Origin: Oryzicola mucosus
Lineage (GTDB): Bacteria; Pseudomonadota; Alphaproteobacteria; Rhizobiales; Rhizobiaceae
Reading direction: 5' to 3'
NCBI RefSeq assembly: GCF_014534685.1
Contig: NZ_JACVVX010000003.1
Location: 496,001-560,000 of the forward strand
DNA: 64,000 nucleotides
Part shown: in pieces, positions 36,507 through 45,932 of the stretch
Layout of the letters: each line of letters opens with the position of its first letter
How positions within the stretch are numbered: position 1 is the first letter of the stretch
Made by a program: the position numbers and the translations under genes
Notes under the pieces: generated by a model
The model's input: only the letters and a program-made list of their open reading frames with translations
What the model was told of the DNA's origin: nothing
Databases searched by the model: none

Positions 36507-37508
36507 TTATGAAATAGCTCTTCCCTCGGCGTCAAAGCGGTGCATGCTGGCGGTGTCCGGCGCAGCGTAGACGATGTCGTCGGGCGCATAGGCGTGTTCG
36601 CCGAACAGACGGACGGTCAACAGGCCCGTCGTCTCCGTCTCGAGATAGACGATCGTGTCTGCGCCGAGATGCTCGACATGGATTACCTTGCCCGTCCAGT
36701 CGCCGGCCTCGCGCGACAGTGCGATATGTTCGGGGCGGATGCCAATGGTCTTCGCCCCCGATTGTCCAAGCTTTTCGGCTGCGATGAAATTCATCTGCGG
36801 CGAGCCGATGAAGCCGGCGACGAAGAGATTGGCCGGCTTGTTGTAGAGGTCCATCGGCGAGCCGACCTGCTCGACCTGCCCGGCATTCAGCACCACGATC
36901 TTGTCGGCAAGGGTCATCGCCTCCACCTGGTCGTGGGTGACGTAGATCATCGTGGCCTTCAGCCGGCGATGCAGGCCGGCGATTTCGAGCCGTGTCTGCA
37001 CACGCAACGCGGCATCAAGGTTCGACAGCGGCTCGTCGAACAAAAATAGCTTCGGCTCTCGCACGATGGCACGGCCGATGGCAACACGTTGACGCTGGCC
37101 ACCCGACATCTCAGACGGACGCCGGGCGAGGTAGGGATCGAGCGACAGCATGGCCGAGGCCTTGGCGACGCGCTGGTCGATCACCGCTTTTGATTCGCCG
37201 GCCTGCTTGAGGCCGAGGCCCATATTGTCCTTGACCGTCAGGTGCGGATAGAGAGCATAGGACTGAAACACCATGGCGATGCCGCGCTTGGCCGGCGGCA
37301 CGGCACTGACTTCCTTACCGTCGATGCGGACGGTGCCGTAACTGGCGTCCTCCAGCCCTGCGATGACACGCAGGAGCGTAGATTTTCCGCAGCCGGACGG
37401 GCCGACGAAAATGACGAACTCGCCATCCTTGACGTCGAGGTCGATGCCTTTCAGCACGTCCTGATTGCCGAAGCTCTTGCGGATCGATTGCAGTTGAAGG
37501 GAACCCAA
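36507..37508 (-). CDS. Sugar ABC transporter ATP-binding protein (MalK/UgpC type)
   Basis: 333 aa. Walker [11 protein letters not shown]-loop [14 protein letters not shown], signature [14 protein letters not shown], Walker [12 protein letters not shown] and H-loop [10 protein letters not shown] are intact. A C-terminal TOBE/OB-fold region ([15 protein letters not shown]) is as in CUT1 sugar importers. Last gene of the leftward amino-sugar operon; it would power the permeases at 38799 and 39650. Confidence 0.93.
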   Translation of the reverse strand: MGSLQLQSIRKSFGNQDVLKGIDLDVKDGEFVIFVGPSGCGKSTLLRVIAGLEDASYGTVRIDGKEVSAVPPAKRGIAMVFQSYALYPHLTVKDNMGLGLKQAGESKAVIDQRVAKASAMLSLDPYLARRPSEMSGGQRQRVAIGRAIVREPKLFLFDEPLSNLDAALRVQTRLEIAGLHRRLKATMIYVTHDQVEAMTLADKIVVLNAGQVEQVGSPMDLYNKPANLFVAGFIGSPQMNFIAAEKLGQSGAKTIGIRPEHIALSREAGDWTGKVIHVEHLGADTIVYLETETTGLLTVRLFGEHAYAPDDIVYAAPDTASMHRFDAEGRAIS

Positions 37509-37519
37509 GGCGTCGTCCT

Positions 37520-38581
37520 TTACAAGAGAACCGGTTGGCCGCTGCGCACGCTCTCATCGGCGGCGAGGCAGATGCGCAGAGATTGCACGGCGTCGTTCAT
37601 ATGCCGGTCGAGGTCGATATCCTCGCGGATCGCTTTCAGCACATAGGCCTGTTCGAGGTCGCACAGATCCTGGTGGCCGGGCTCGCCCGCCATGGCGAGA
37701 TCCTCGACCGGCCGGATGAAGCGTCCGTCCGGGCCGGTCTCCGCGGAATGAACGCGGATGACCGAGGTTTTCGTGTGGGTGTCGATGTCGTCGGACTTGG
37801 CGTTTGGGTCCATGACGATGGAGACCGCTCCGTTGGGCGACATCACGTCCTTCACGAAGAAGGCGGTTTCCGAGATCATCGGACCCCAACCAGCCTCGTA
37901 CCAGCCGACCGAGCCGTCCTCGAACATCACCTGCAGATGGCCGTAATTGTACATGTCATCGGCGATATCGTTCGACAGACGCAGGCCCATACCACGCACC
38001 TGCACCGGCTTCGCATCGGTGATCTGGCACATGACATCGACATAATGCACGCCGCAATCGACGATGGGCGATGTCGTCTGCATCAGCGCCTTGTGCGTCT
38101 CCCATGTCGGGCCGCTGGACTGCTGGTTGAGGTTCATCCGGAAGACGAAAGGCCCGCCGAGCTTGCGCGCTTCCGCGATAAGCCGCACCCAGGACGGATG
38201 GTGGCGGAGAATGTAGCCGATAACCAGCTTGCGTCCGTTGGCTTTTGCAGCGGCAACAACGCGCTCGGCATCGGCCACTGTCGTTGCCAGCGGCTTTTCG
38301 ACGAAGACATGGCAGCCCGCTTCAAGTGCTGCCACCGCATAATCGGCATGGCTGTCGGAATAGGTGCAGATCGAGGCCAGTTCCGGCTGCAACTCCTTCA
38401 GCGCCTCGGGAAAGGACGGATGAATCGGGTAGATCTTCAGCGCCTCGGGCAGCTCGACCTGCGAGCGGTTGACCAGGCCAACGATCTCGAAGCCGGGATT
38501 CTCGTGATAGGCCAGCGCATGGCTGCGACCCATATTGCCAAGGCCTGCGACGAGTGTGCGGATGGGCGATGAAGAAGTCAT
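37520..38581 (-). CDS. Gfo/Idh/MocA-family oxidoreductase
   Basis: 353 aa from the ATG at 38581. The N-terminal Rossmann site is [20 protein letters not shown] and the conserved EKP motif is FVEKPLATT. The C-terminal domain has [14 protein letters not shown] with the catalytic-type His. These enzymes oxidise or reduce sugars or inositols with NAD(P). Its place between transporter genes suggests it acts on the imported sugar, perhaps an oxidised or amino sugar; the substrate is unknown. Confidence 0.9.
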   Translation of the reverse strand: MTSSSPIRTLVAGLGNMGRSHALAYHENPGFEIVGLVNRSQVELPEALKIYPIHPSFPEALKELQPELASICTYSDSHADYAVAALEAGCHVFVEKPLATTVADAERVVAAAKANGRKLVIGYILRHHPSWVRLIAEARKLGGPFVFRMNLNQQSSGPTWETHKALMQTTSPIVDCGVHYVDVMCQITDAKPVQVRGMGLRLSNDIADDMYNYGHLQVMFEDGSVGWYEAGWGPMISETAFFVKDVMSPNGAVSIVMDPNAKSDDIDTHTKTSVIRVHSAETGPDGRFIRPVEDLAMAGEPGHQDLCDLEQAYVLKAIREDIDLDRHMNDAVQSLRICLAADESVRSGQPVLL

Positions 38582-38625
38582 GATATAGTCTTTCCAAGAG
38601 CGGCAAGCCTTTGCCTTGGTATATG

Positions 38626-38780
38626 CCCCCTCACCGGTTTGCTGCGCAAACCACGTCTCCCCCACTTCGTGAGGGAGAAGAATGCAGCTTCGTGGGTCAC
38701 CTCCCTTGCAGGACGTGGGTTCCTCTTCCTCACGAAGTGGAGGAGAGGTGGCGAGCCCGAAGGGCGGGACGGTGAGGGGG
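38626..38780. repeat. 155-bp palindromic repeat between oxidoreductase and permease
   Basis: The outer arms are CCCCCTCACC (38626-38635) and GGTGAGGGGG (38771-38780). Internal partly paired segments include CCCCCACTTCGTGAGG and CCTCACGAAGTGG. The same end sequences bound a second element at 40673-40811. It belongs to a GC-rich intergenic repeat type seen in rhizobia and encodes nothing. Confidence 0.75.
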
Positions 38781-38798
38781 TCTTTCTAATCAACACCA

Positions 38799-39638
38799 TC
38801 ACTTCACTGCCCCCGCTGTGATTCCGCGGATCAGTTGCCGCGAGAAGATGACGTAGAGGATCATGACCGGCATGATCGCCAGCGACAGGGCCGCCAGCAC
38901 TGCATTCCAGTTGGTGACGTATTGGCCGATGAACATCTGCGCGCCGAGCGTCACGGTCTTGGTCGCCTCGCCCGGCGCCAGGATCAGCGGAAACCACAGA
39001 TCGTTCCAGATCGGGATCATAGTGAACACGGCCACCGTGGCCATGGCCGGTCGCACCAGCGGCAGCACGAGTCGGAAGAAGATCGAATATTCAGAGAGCC
39101 CGTCGATGCGTCCGGCATTTTTGAGGTCGTCAGAAACGGTGCGCATGAACTCCGACAGGATGAAGATGGCGAGCGGCAAGCCTTGCGCTGTATAGACCAG
39201 CACGAGCGCCGTGCGCGTGTTGACCAGCCCGGTCGCCACCATGCCCTGCAGGATCGCCACCGTGCCCAGCCGGATCGGGATCATGATGCCGAGCGCCAGA
39301 TACAATCCCATCAGCAGATTGCCGCGAAAGCGGTATTCCGACAGCGCAAAGGCCGCCATGGCGCCGAACAGCAGCACGAGCGCAATGGAGGCTATGGTCA
39401 CGATCATGCTGTTTTGGAAATAGCCCAGGAAATCGCCCTGTTTCAGCACCGTCTCATAGCCGATCAGGCTGAAGGTGGCGGGGGTGGGCACCGCCATGGG
39501 CTCGCGGAAGATCGCAGCGCGGCTCTTGAACGAGTTGACCACGGTGAGGAACACCGGAAACAGCGCAATGACGGTGTAACTCAACAACGCCAGATGGATC
39601 AGCGCGGTGCGGACGGGTGCGGTGCGGGCGTTGGACAT
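38799..39638 (-). CDS. Sugar ABC transporter permease (MalG-like)
   Basis: 279 aa with six predicted membrane helices beginning TALIHLALLSYTVIALFPVFLTVVNSFKS. The EAA loop is DDLKNAGRIDGLSEYSIFFRLVLPLVRPA. It is the second CUT1 permease and works with the protein encoded 11 bp upstream (39650) and the ATPase at 36507. Confidence 0.93.
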   Translation of the reverse strand: MSNARTAPVRTALIHLALLSYTVIALFPVFLTVVNSFKSRAAIFREPMAVPTPATFSLIGYETVLKQGDFLGYFQNSMIVTIASIALVLLFGAMAAFALSEYRFRGNLLMGLYLALGIMIPIRLGTVAILQGMVATGLVNTRTALVLVYTAQGLPLAIFILSEFMRTVSDDLKNAGRIDGLSEYSIFFRLVLPLVRPAMATVAVFTMIPIWNDLWFPLILAPGEATKTVTLGAQMFIGQYVTNWNAVLAALSLAIMPVMILYVIFSRQLIRGITAGAVK

Positions 39639-39649
39639 ATGTCAGGCCC

Positions 39650-40615
39650 TCAGAACTGGTAGCGGCGCATGCGCCGCTGGATGACGAACAGATAAAGCGA
39701 TACGCCGGCCAGGATGATGAGAAACATCACCGTGGCGATGGTGGCGCCCATCGAGCGGTCGCCCATCTGGTTCTGGAAGCCGAAGAAGGTGCGGTAGAGC
39801 AGCGTGCCCAAAATGTCGGTGGCGCCGTTAGGGCCGCCGAGCGCGCCCTGCACGGTGTAGATCAGGTCGAAGGCGTTGAAATTGCCGACGAAGGTCAGCA
39901 CCGAAATGATGCCGATGGAGGGCAGGATCAGCGGCAGCTTGATCTTCCAGAACTGGCTCCAGCCGGTGATGCCGTCGCATTCGGCGGCTTCCAAAACCTC
40001 GTCGGGAATGTTCAGGAGAGCTGCATAGATCAGCATCATCGGGATACCGACATATTGCCAGACCGAGATCAGCGAGACAGTGACCAAAGCAGTCTCCGGC
40101 TTGCCCAGCCAGGGCGCGAAGGCCCATTTCATGCCGACCAGATCCATCAGCCAGGGCGCGATGCCCCAGATCGGCGACAGGATCAATTTCCATATGAAGC
40201 CGACGATGACGAAGGACAGCAGCGTCGGCACAAAGATGGCGCTGCGGTAGAAGGCCGCGAAGCGCAGTTTAGGGATCGAGAGCATTGCCGCGAGCGCGAT
40301 GCCGATGGGATTCTGCACCAGCATGTGGATGATGAAGAAGATGACGTTGTTCCGCAGCGCGTTCCAGAAATCGGCCGACAGACGCGGGTCGCCGAACAGG
40401 GTCTGAAAATTGCTGAGGCCAACGAACTGCATCTGGCCGGCGACGACGTTGAAGAAGGACAGCCGCAGCGTCTCGATCAACGGCAGGATCATGACGGCGG
40501 TATAAACGAGGAACGCTGGCGCGAGAAACACCGCGATATGCCACCGCGCCGGACGGCGGGCAGGCACGGCGTCGATGTCGTCAGTCTCGGCAGCGCTCAT
40601 GGTTTGGGTCCGCAT
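39650..40615 (-). CDS. Sugar ABC transporter permease (MalF-like)
   Basis: 321 aa with six membrane helices after a ~25-residue cytoplasmic N-terminus. The EAA loop is PDEVLEAAECDGITGWSQFWKIKLPLILPS. It pairs with the MalG-like permease downstream. A palindromic repeat separates it from the binding-protein gene. Confidence 0.93.
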   Translation of the reverse strand: MRTQTMSAAETDDIDAVPARRPARWHIAVFLAPAFLVYTAVMILPLIETLRLSFFNVVAGQMQFVGLSNFQTLFGDPRLSADFWNALRNNVIFFIIHMLVQNPIGIALAAMLSIPKLRFAAFYRSAIFVPTLLSFVIVGFIWKLILSPIWGIAPWLMDLVGMKWAFAPWLGKPETALVTVSLISVWQYVGIPMMLIYAALLNIPDEVLEAAECDGITGWSQFWKIKLPLILPSIGIISVLTFVGNFNAFDLIYTVQGALGGPNGATDILGTLLYRTFFGFQNQMGDRSMGATIATVMFLIILAGVSLYLFVIQRRMRRYQF

Positions 40616-40672
40616 GGAACTTCGCGAATGGGATGATCCCTTTCGGCATTGTTAGAGGGTTCGGCATGAAGC

Positions 40673-40811
40673 CCCCCTCACCGGCTCGCCACTCTCCCCC
40701 ATTTCATGGGGGCGAGGCACCCAAACCGGTTCAAGTCGCCGCCTGCGAGGCAGTAGTTCCTCTCCCCCTGGCAGGGGGAGAGGTGGTTTGCAAAGCAAAC
40801 CGGTGAGGGGG
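40673..40811. repeat. 139-bp palindromic repeat between binding protein and permease
   Basis: The outer arms CCCCCTCACC (40673-40682) and GGTGAGGGGG (40802-40811) are identical to those of the element at 38626-38780. Inside, CTCTCCCCCTGGCAGGGGGAGAG and GGTTTGCAAAGCAAACC form strong hairpins. It sits just after the binding-protein gene, like REP elements after malE-type genes. Confidence 0.78.
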
Positions 40812-40837
40812 TGCTTTCAGGAAGCAGCCCTGAAACC

Positions 40838-42094
40838 TCACTTCGCCGGCTTGTACCAGCTATCGAGGCCCTTCTGGGTTTCGGCACCGGCTTGTTCTGG
40901 CGTCTCGGAACCGTTGATGACATTGGCCGACACGCGCCACATTTCAAGGTCGAGATTCGGCTGGCCACGGCCGACGATGGCAGCGCTCGGGCGGATCGTC
41001 GTCTTGCAGTTTTCACGCCAGGACACGAATTCCTGCGCCAGCTTGTCTTCCATCTTCACCGGCGTCGAATTCAGGCTGAAGAAGCCGGGCGCCGCGTTGG
41101 CGTAGAGCTCGGCGAACTCCGGCGAGGCCACCCACGACAGAAAGGTCTTGGCGGCATCCGCATTGGCGCTTTTGGCGTTCAGGCCAATGCCGATGTCGTT
41201 ATGGTCGGAGATGTAGCAGGTGTCGCCTGCCTTTTTGACCGGCGGCGGGAAGGCGCCCATTTCGAAATCGGCCTGCGACTTGAACGGCGCGATTTCCCAT
41301 GAACCGGCGGGGTAGATCGCCGCGCGTCCGAGAGTGAACAGGTTCTGGCTGTCGGGATAGGTCTGTGCCTCAAATCCGTCGCCGAGGTAGGGCTTCCACT
41401 TGGCGAGCGTCGCATAGGGCTCGACCCATTGCGGATCGGTCAGCTTCTCGGTGCCGGCGATCAGCGCCTTACGGCCGTCTTCGCCTTTCCAGTAGTTCGG
41501 CCCAATGTTGTAGTAGCCCATCGTGGCCGCTTCCCACTGGTCCTTGGTGCCCATTGCCAACGGTATGTAGGTGCCGTTCTCCTTGAACTTGTCGAGTACG
41601 GCGAAGAATTCTTCCTCGGTCTTCGGGACCTCGACGCCGACTTCCTCGAACGCCTTCTTGTTGTAGATGAAGCCGTGGATGACGGAGGCCATCGGCACGC
41701 AGAATGTGGTCTTGCCGTCGTCGGTGGTCCAGGCTGATTTGCCGACATCGGTGAAATTCTCGATGCCCTTGAGGTCGTTCAGCGGTGCGAGTTGGCCCTT
41801 CTCGAACATGGCGAGCGACAGGTCGAACGGGCGGCAGGTGATCAGGTCGCCGGCGGTGCCGGCATCCAGCTTTGCATTGACGGCGGAGTTGTATTCCGTC
41901 GGGGCCATCGGCGCGAACGTCACCTTGATATTCGGGTTCTTGGCCTCAAAAGCGGGAATGATCTTTTCCTGCCAAATCGGCAGGTCGTCGTTGCGCCAGC
42001 TCTCAATGACGAGCTGAGTCTCCTGCGCCTGCGCCAGGCCCGCGGGTGCGAGCATGGTTGTGGCTAAGAGCATGCCTTTCATCAGTCGGGTCAT
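40838..42094 (-). CDS. Extracellular sugar-binding protein (family 1)
   Basis: 418 aa. The signal peptide is MTRLMKGMLLATTMLAPAGLAQA, cut before QETQL. The mature part is a family 1 solute-binding protein (IIPAFEAKNPNIKVTFAPMAPTEYNSAVNAKLDAGTAGDLITC, FTLGRAAIYPAGSWEIAPF). It delivers an oligo- or amino sugar to the MalFG-like permease. Location directly after murQ suggests GlcNAc-, chitobiose- or MurNAc-type ligands; the exact ligand is inferred only. Confidence 0.92.
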   Translation of the reverse strand: MTRLMKGMLLATTMLAPAGLAQAQETQLVIESWRNDDLPIWQEKIIPAFEAKNPNIKVTFAPMAPTEYNSAVNAKLDAGTAGDLITCRPFDLSLAMFEKGQLAPLNDLKGIENFTDVGKSAWTTDDGKTTFCVPMASVIHGFIYNKKAFEEVGVEVPKTEEEFFAVLDKFKENGTYIPLAMGTKDQWEAATMGYYNIGPNYWKGEDGRKALIAGTEKLTDPQWVEPYATLAKWKPYLGDGFEAQTYPDSQNLFTLGRAAIYPAGSWEIAPFKSQADFEMGAFPPPVKKAGDTCYISDHNDIGIGLNAKSANADAAKTFLSWVASPEFAELYANAAPGFFSLNSTPVKMEDKLAQEFVSWRENCKTTIRPSAAIVGRGQPNLDLEMWRVSANVINGSETPEQAGAETQKGLDSWYKPAK

Positions 42095-42118
42095 AATCGT
42101 CTCCCATTGTTGCGCCGG

Positions 42119-43033
42119 TCAGGCGTGTTTTCGAAACCCGGTCGTGTCTTTGATCTCGGCAAGTGCGCCCCTCAGTGCCTGGCCTGAACTGTCGAGCGCA
42201 GCCTGCGCGGCTGCCGTATCGCTGGCGCCGGCAGCCAATAGCACCGCGATTTTCACTGAACCGCCAGCTTCGGCCAGCGCCTGCGCGGCTGTCGCGTCAT
42301 CAACGCCGGCAATCTCGGACACGGTGCGCGCGGCGCGCTTGCGCAGCTTGTCGTTGTCGGCAATCAGATTGACCATGTGGCCGTCATGCACATGGCCGAG
42401 CTTGATGGCGGCCAGCGTCGACAGCATGTTGAAGGCGATCTTCTGGGCAGTGCCTGCGCCCATGCGCGTCGAGCCGGCGACCACTTCGGGCGGCGTCTGC
42501 AGCAGGATCGCGGCATCCGCGCCCTGAAACAGCCGCGCATTGGCGTTGTTAGCCATGGCGACGAGCCTGGCGCCGCGCTCGCGGGCAATGTCGGCGATGG
42601 CGACCGCGTAGGGTGTCGAGCCGCTGGCGGAAACACAGAGCACGCAATCGCCGGCGGCGATCACCGCCGCATCCCTCGCCGCAAGGTCGATATCGTCTTC
42701 CGGAGCACCCGGCAGACTGTTCAGGCTGGGGATGCCGCCCGCAAGCAGCACCACGATCTGCTCGCTCGGAATGCCGTACGTGCCCGGAAGTTCAAGTGCA
42801 TCGGCCATGGCCATCAAGCCCGAACTGCCGGCGCCGACATAGACCAGCTTGCCGCCCGCTCGGATGGTTTCGGCAACAAGATCGGCCGCTGTGGCAATGG
42901 AGTCCGAAGCGTCGTCCACCACTCCTGCCGCCTGCTGCTGGGCGGACGCCAGGATAGCCAACACATCACGCGCTTCAAGCGCATCAATGCCATCGGCCAT
43001 CCCATTCTTCGCTTCGGTGGCAATTCTGCTCAT
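42119..43033 (-). CDS. murQ: N-acetylmuramic acid 6-phosphate etherase MurQ
   Basis: 304 aa from the ATG at 43033. The SIS-domain phosphosugar site is GAGSSGLMAMADALELPGTYG, and the typical MurQ segments ASGSTPYAVAIADIARERGA and EVVAGSTRMGAGTAQKIAFNMLST are intact. It splits MurNAc-6-P into GlcNAc-6-P and D-lactate, feeding NagA. First gene of the leftward operon and divergent from the kinase operon. The presence of murQ argues that peptidoglycan amino sugars are among the substrates. Confidence 0.93.
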   Translation of the reverse strand: MSRIATEAKNGMADGIDALEARDVLAILASAQQQAAGVVDDASDSIATAADLVAETIRAGGKLVYVGAGSSGLMAMADALELPGTYGIPSEQIVVLLAGGIPSLNSLPGAPEDDIDLAARDAAVIAAGDCVLCVSASGSTPYAVAIADIARERGARLVAMANNANARLFQGADAAILLQTPPEVVAGSTRMGAGTAQKIAFNMLSTLAAIKLGHVHDGHMVNLIADNDKLRKRAARTVSEIAGVDDATAAQALAEAGGSVKIAVLLAAGASDTAAAQAALDSSGQALRGALAEIKDTTGFRKHA

Positions 43034-43046
43034 CCGGCTCTCCCAC

Positions 43047-43074
43047 TTGCCAAAAGGATGCCAAAAAAATACCA
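43047..43074 (-). promoter_or_regulatory. Direct-repeat operator before murQ
   Basis: On the minus strand TGGTAT (43074-43069), TGGCAT (43063-43058) and TGGCAA (43052-43047) stand exactly 11 bp apart, separated by 5-bp A/T or mixed spacers. The motif is the same as in front of the divergent kinase gene. One-turn spacing places all repeats on the same DNA face. The GntR/UTRA regulator at 44133 is the likely ligand, by context. Confidence 0.6.
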
Positions 43075-43202
43075 ATTGTCCAGCGCCAAAATTAACTTTC
43101 GTAAATATCCGCACGACCGACCCCTATAACGATGTAAATATACTTTCAATTTCAATGGCATGTCTGCATGGTCACCAACTTAAGCATTAGGGACTTGGTA
43201 AA

Positions 43203-43219
43203 TGGTATTTTTTTGGTAT
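43203..43219 (+). promoter_or_regulatory. Direct-repeat operator before the amino-sugar kinase
   Basis: TGGTAT (43203-43208) and TGGTAT (43214-43219) are separated by five T, with 11-bp period. A further partial copy TTGGTA is at 43195-43200. It ends 10 bp before the AGGAGG of the kinase gene. The match to the operator on the murQ side suggests common control of both operons. Confidence 0.6.
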
Positions 43220-43239
43220 CATCAATTTAGGAGGTGTCC

Positions 43240-44136
43240 ATGGCGGATTATCTGATCGGAATCGATGGTGGCGGAACCAGTTGCCGCGCGGCGGTGGCCG
43301 ATGCGTCCGGCCAGATTCTGGGCCGTGGCAAATGCGGCGCTTCCAACATTCTCACCGATCCCGACACCGCTTTGAAGAATATCGAGCAGGCCGCGCGACT
43401 GGCTTTTACCGAGGCCGGCCTGGGCGAAGACCTCGTCCCGTCGTCTCCCGCACTGCTTGGCGTCGCCGGCAACAATGTCGCGCATGCCGTCGATTATATC
43501 AGCGCCCGCCTGCCGTTCAGGCGGTTCGAGATCGTTTCCGACGGGTTGATCGCCCTGCAGGGTGCCATCGGCAACCGCGACGGCGCCATCGCTATTCTAG
43601 GCACGGGCTCCATCTTCATCGCCCGCCATGCCGGCACCGTCCACTATATCGGCGGATGGGGTTTCCAGATCGGCGACTTCGGCAGCGGCGCGCGCATCGG
43701 CCATGCCGCGCTGCAAGAAAGCCTTCTCGCCCATGATGGCATCCGGCCGCAGAGCGAAATGACCCGTACCTTCATGGCGGAATTCGGCGACGACCCGAGC
43801 AAAGCCGTCGACTTCGCCCGTGCCGCTTACCCCAACGATTATGGCCGCTATGCGCCGCGCGTGCTCGCCTTTGCTGAAAAGGGCGACACGGCCGCTCTGC
43901 GGCTGATGCGCGAGGCGGCGAGCCTCGTGGACGAAGCGCTCGACCGGGTCAGCGCGGTCAATGGCGGCGAAGGTCCGCTCTGTCTTTTGGGTGGACTGGC
44001 CGAAATCTATCCGCGTTTTCTCGCCGAACGGCATCGCGCGCGGCTGTCGAAGCCGGCAGCGGATGCGCTTGCCGGCGCGGTGTCGCTCGCCGCCGCCACC
44101 TTCCAGCATGCCCGCCACGAACTGGGCGCGTCATGA
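43240..44136 (+). CDS. BadF/BadG-family amino-sugar kinase (GlcNAc/MurNAc kinase)
   Basis: 298 aa from the ATG at 43240, 5 nt after a perfect AGGAGG. ATP-binding motifs of the ASKHA fold are GIDGGGTSCRAAVADASGQILGRG, GAIAILGTGSIFIAR and GGWGFQIGDFGSGARIGHAAL. Family relatives phosphorylate GlcNAc, glucosamine or (MurK) both MurNAc and GlcNAc. Here the presence of murQ, a NagB-II-like gene and nagA fits 6-phosphorylation of imported GlcNAc/MurNAc. Its stop overlaps the GntR start. Confidence 0.87.
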   Translation: MADYLIGIDGGGTSCRAAVADASGQILGRGKCGASNILTDPDTALKNIEQAARLAFTEAGLGEDLVPSSPALLGVAGNNVAHAVDYISARLPFRRFEIVSDGLIALQGAIGNRDGAIAILGTGSIFIARHAGTVHYIGGWGFQIGDFGSGARIGHAALQESLLAHDGIRPQSEMTRTFMAEFGDDPSKAVDFARAAYPNDYGRYAPRVLAFAEKGDTAALRLMREAASLVDEALDRVSAVNGGEGPLCLLGGLAEIYPRFLAERHRARLSKPAADALAGAVSLAAATFQHARHELGAS

Positions 44137-44897
44137 GCCAAACGCTATCCGCCATCCTGCCGCTGGATAGCCTGCAGGCCGCGGGCGGCGGGCCGCTCTA
44201 TCTGAGGCTGCGACAGACCCTGGAAGAGGCAATCCGCTCCGGCCGGCTGTCGAAGGGTACGGCCTTGCCCGCAGAGCGCGACCTTGCCGATTATGCCCAT
44301 GTCAGCCGGGTGACGGTGCGCAAGGCGGTGGACGACCTTGTCAAGGACGGGCTGCTGACCCGTCGGCAGGGCTCGGGCACCTTCGTCGCCCAGCCGGCAA
44401 CGCGCGTCGAGCAGCCCTTGTCGCGGCTCACCTCGTTCACCGAGGATATGGCCAGCCGGGGACTGCAAACCACGTCGGAATGGCTGGAACGAGGGCTGTT
44501 TCACCCCTCGCCCGAAGAGAAGATGCGGCTCGGCCTGTCCGCCGGCGCGCTGGTGGCACGGATCGGTCGTCTGCGCATCGCCAACGACATGCCGCTGGCG
44601 ATCGAGCGCGCCAGCCTTTCGACTGAGTTCCTGCCCGACCCGGAAGTTGTGACGTCGTCGCTCTACGCGCTGCTGGAAAAGACCGATGCACGGCCCGTCC
44701 GCGCCATCCAGCGCATCTCTGCCTGCAATGTCAGGGAGCCGGAGGCGGGCCTGCTCGGCGTGCCCGTGGGGGCGGCGGGCCTGTCGATAGAACGAATTTC
44801 CTACCTCGCTTCCGGCCGCGTGGTGGAATTCACGCGCTCGCTTTATCGCGGCGATGCGTATGACTTCGTGGCCGAGTTGGCGCTCGGCGAGACGTGA
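44133..44897 (+). CDS. GntR-family regulator, HutC/UTRA type
   Basis: 254 aa. The winged HTH (LYLRLRQTLEEAIRSGRLSKGTALPAERDLADYAHVSRVTVRKAVDDLVKDGLLTRRQGSGTFVA) is followed by a UTRA ligand domain (PLSRLTSFTEDMASRGLQTTSEWL). UTRA regulators of amino-sugar genes sense GlcNAc-6-P or GlcN-6-P. Embedded in the operon, overlapping the kinase by 4 bp. It most likely binds the 11-bp direct repeats in the murQ-kinase interval. Confidence 0.9.
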   Translation: MSQTLSAILPLDSLQAAGGGPLYLRLRQTLEEAIRSGRLSKGTALPAERDLADYAHVSRVTVRKAVDDLVKDGLLTRRQGSGTFVAQPATRVEQPLSRLTSFTEDMASRGLQTTSEWLERGLFHPSPEEKMRLGLSAGALVARIGRLRIANDMPLAIERASLSTEFLPDPEVVTSSLYALLEKTDARPVRAIQRISACNVREPEAGLLGVPVGAAGLSIERISYLASGRVVEFTRSLYRGDAYDFVAELALGET

Positions 44898-44909
44898 AAG
44901 GACCAGATA

Positions 44910-45932
44910 GTGCCAAGCCATATGCGCAACGAAATCAATGAAATACCGGAGGCCGCGGCACGCCTGCTCGACGGATCCGCAGGCGATATCGCGCGTGCCG
45001 GCAAGGCGATGCGCGACAGCGACCCGGCCTTTCTGATCACCATTGCGCGGGGATCTTCCGACCATGCCGCAACCTTCCTCAAATATGCCGCCGAACTCGT
45101 CGCGCAGCGTCCCGTAGCCTCGGTCGGGCCTTCGCTCGCCTCGATCTACGGCACATCTCTCAAGTTGAAGGGCGGGGCGGCGATTGCCATCTCGCAGTCC
45201 GGCAAGAGCCCCGACATCGTCGCCATGGCGCAATCCGCGACGACCGCGGGCGCCACCACCATCGCGCTGACCAACACCGTGCCCTCGCCCATCGCTGCCG
45301 CGTCCACTTATGCCATCGACATCAACGCCGGACCGGAACTGGCGGTGGCCGCGACAAAATCCTTCGTCAATTCGGTGGTCGCCGGACTGGCCCTGCTTGC
45401 GGAATGGACTGGCAATGACGGTCTGCGCTCGGCGGTTGCCGACCTGCCGGAGGCGCTCGCAAGGGCCGTGAGACTGGAATGGACGGAACTGACGCAGGAA
45501 CTGGGCGATGCCGAGTCGCTCTATATGCTGGGGCGCGGGCCGGCGCTGGCAATCGCCAGCGAGGCGGCGCTGAAGTTCAAGGAAACCTCCAACATGCATG
45601 CCGAGGCCTATTCGGCCGCCGAGGTGCTGCACGGGCCTGTGGCGCTGGTCGAGAAGCGCTTTCCGATCATCGCCTTTGCCGCGCGGGATGCCGCCGAGGG
45701 TCCCGTGGTCGAGGTCGCCGACAATCTTGCCGGCAAGGGGGCGCTGGCTTTCGCCACGTCCAGCCTGGCTATGAAGGCGCGAAAACTGCCCTTCGTCGAA
45801 ACCGGCCATCCGGTGACGGACGCGCTTGCGTTGATCGTGCCGTTCTACGGTTTCGTCGAGGCCTGGTCGCGGTCGCGCGGCTTCGATCCCGATGCGCCAG
45901 TTGCACTGAAGAAGGTCACCGAGACGCTATGA
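44910..45932 (+). CDS. Double-SIS glucosamine-6-phosphate deaminase (NagB-II/AgaS type)
   Basis: 340 aa from the GTG at 44910 (AAAGGA 7 nt upstream). The two SIS domains are visible (ARGSSDHAATFLKYAAE...ISQSGKSPD and MLGRGPALAIASEAALKFKETSNMHAEAYSAAEVLHGP). They match the isomerase half of GlmS, but there is no glutaminase domain. Such proteins deaminate GlcN-6-P to fructose-6-P and ammonia. It replaces classical NagB in this locus. Its stop overlaps the nagA start (ATGA). Confidence 0.88.
   Translation: MPSHMRNEINEIPEAAARLLDGSAGDIARAGKAMRDSDPAFLITIARGSSDHAATFLKYAAELVAQRPVASVGPSLASIYGTSLKLKGGAAIAISQSGKSPDIVAMAQSATTAGATTIALTNTVPSPIAAASTYAIDINAGPELAVAATKSFVNSVVAGLALLAEWTGNDGLRSAVADLPEALARAVRLEWTELTQELGDAESLYMLGRGPALAIASEAALKFKETSNMHAEAYSAAEVLHGPVALVEKRFPIIAFAARDAAEGPVVEVADNLAGKGALAFATSSLAMKARKLPFVETGHPVTDALALIVPFYGFVEAWSRSRGFDPDAPVALKKVTETL

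Noticed and set aside
34313-36589. 758-codon minus-strand frame opposite the PhoX-like gene
   Set aside because: It crosses the terminator at 36461-36491 and has no family-like segments; the plus-strand gene has a Tat signal and conserved motifs.
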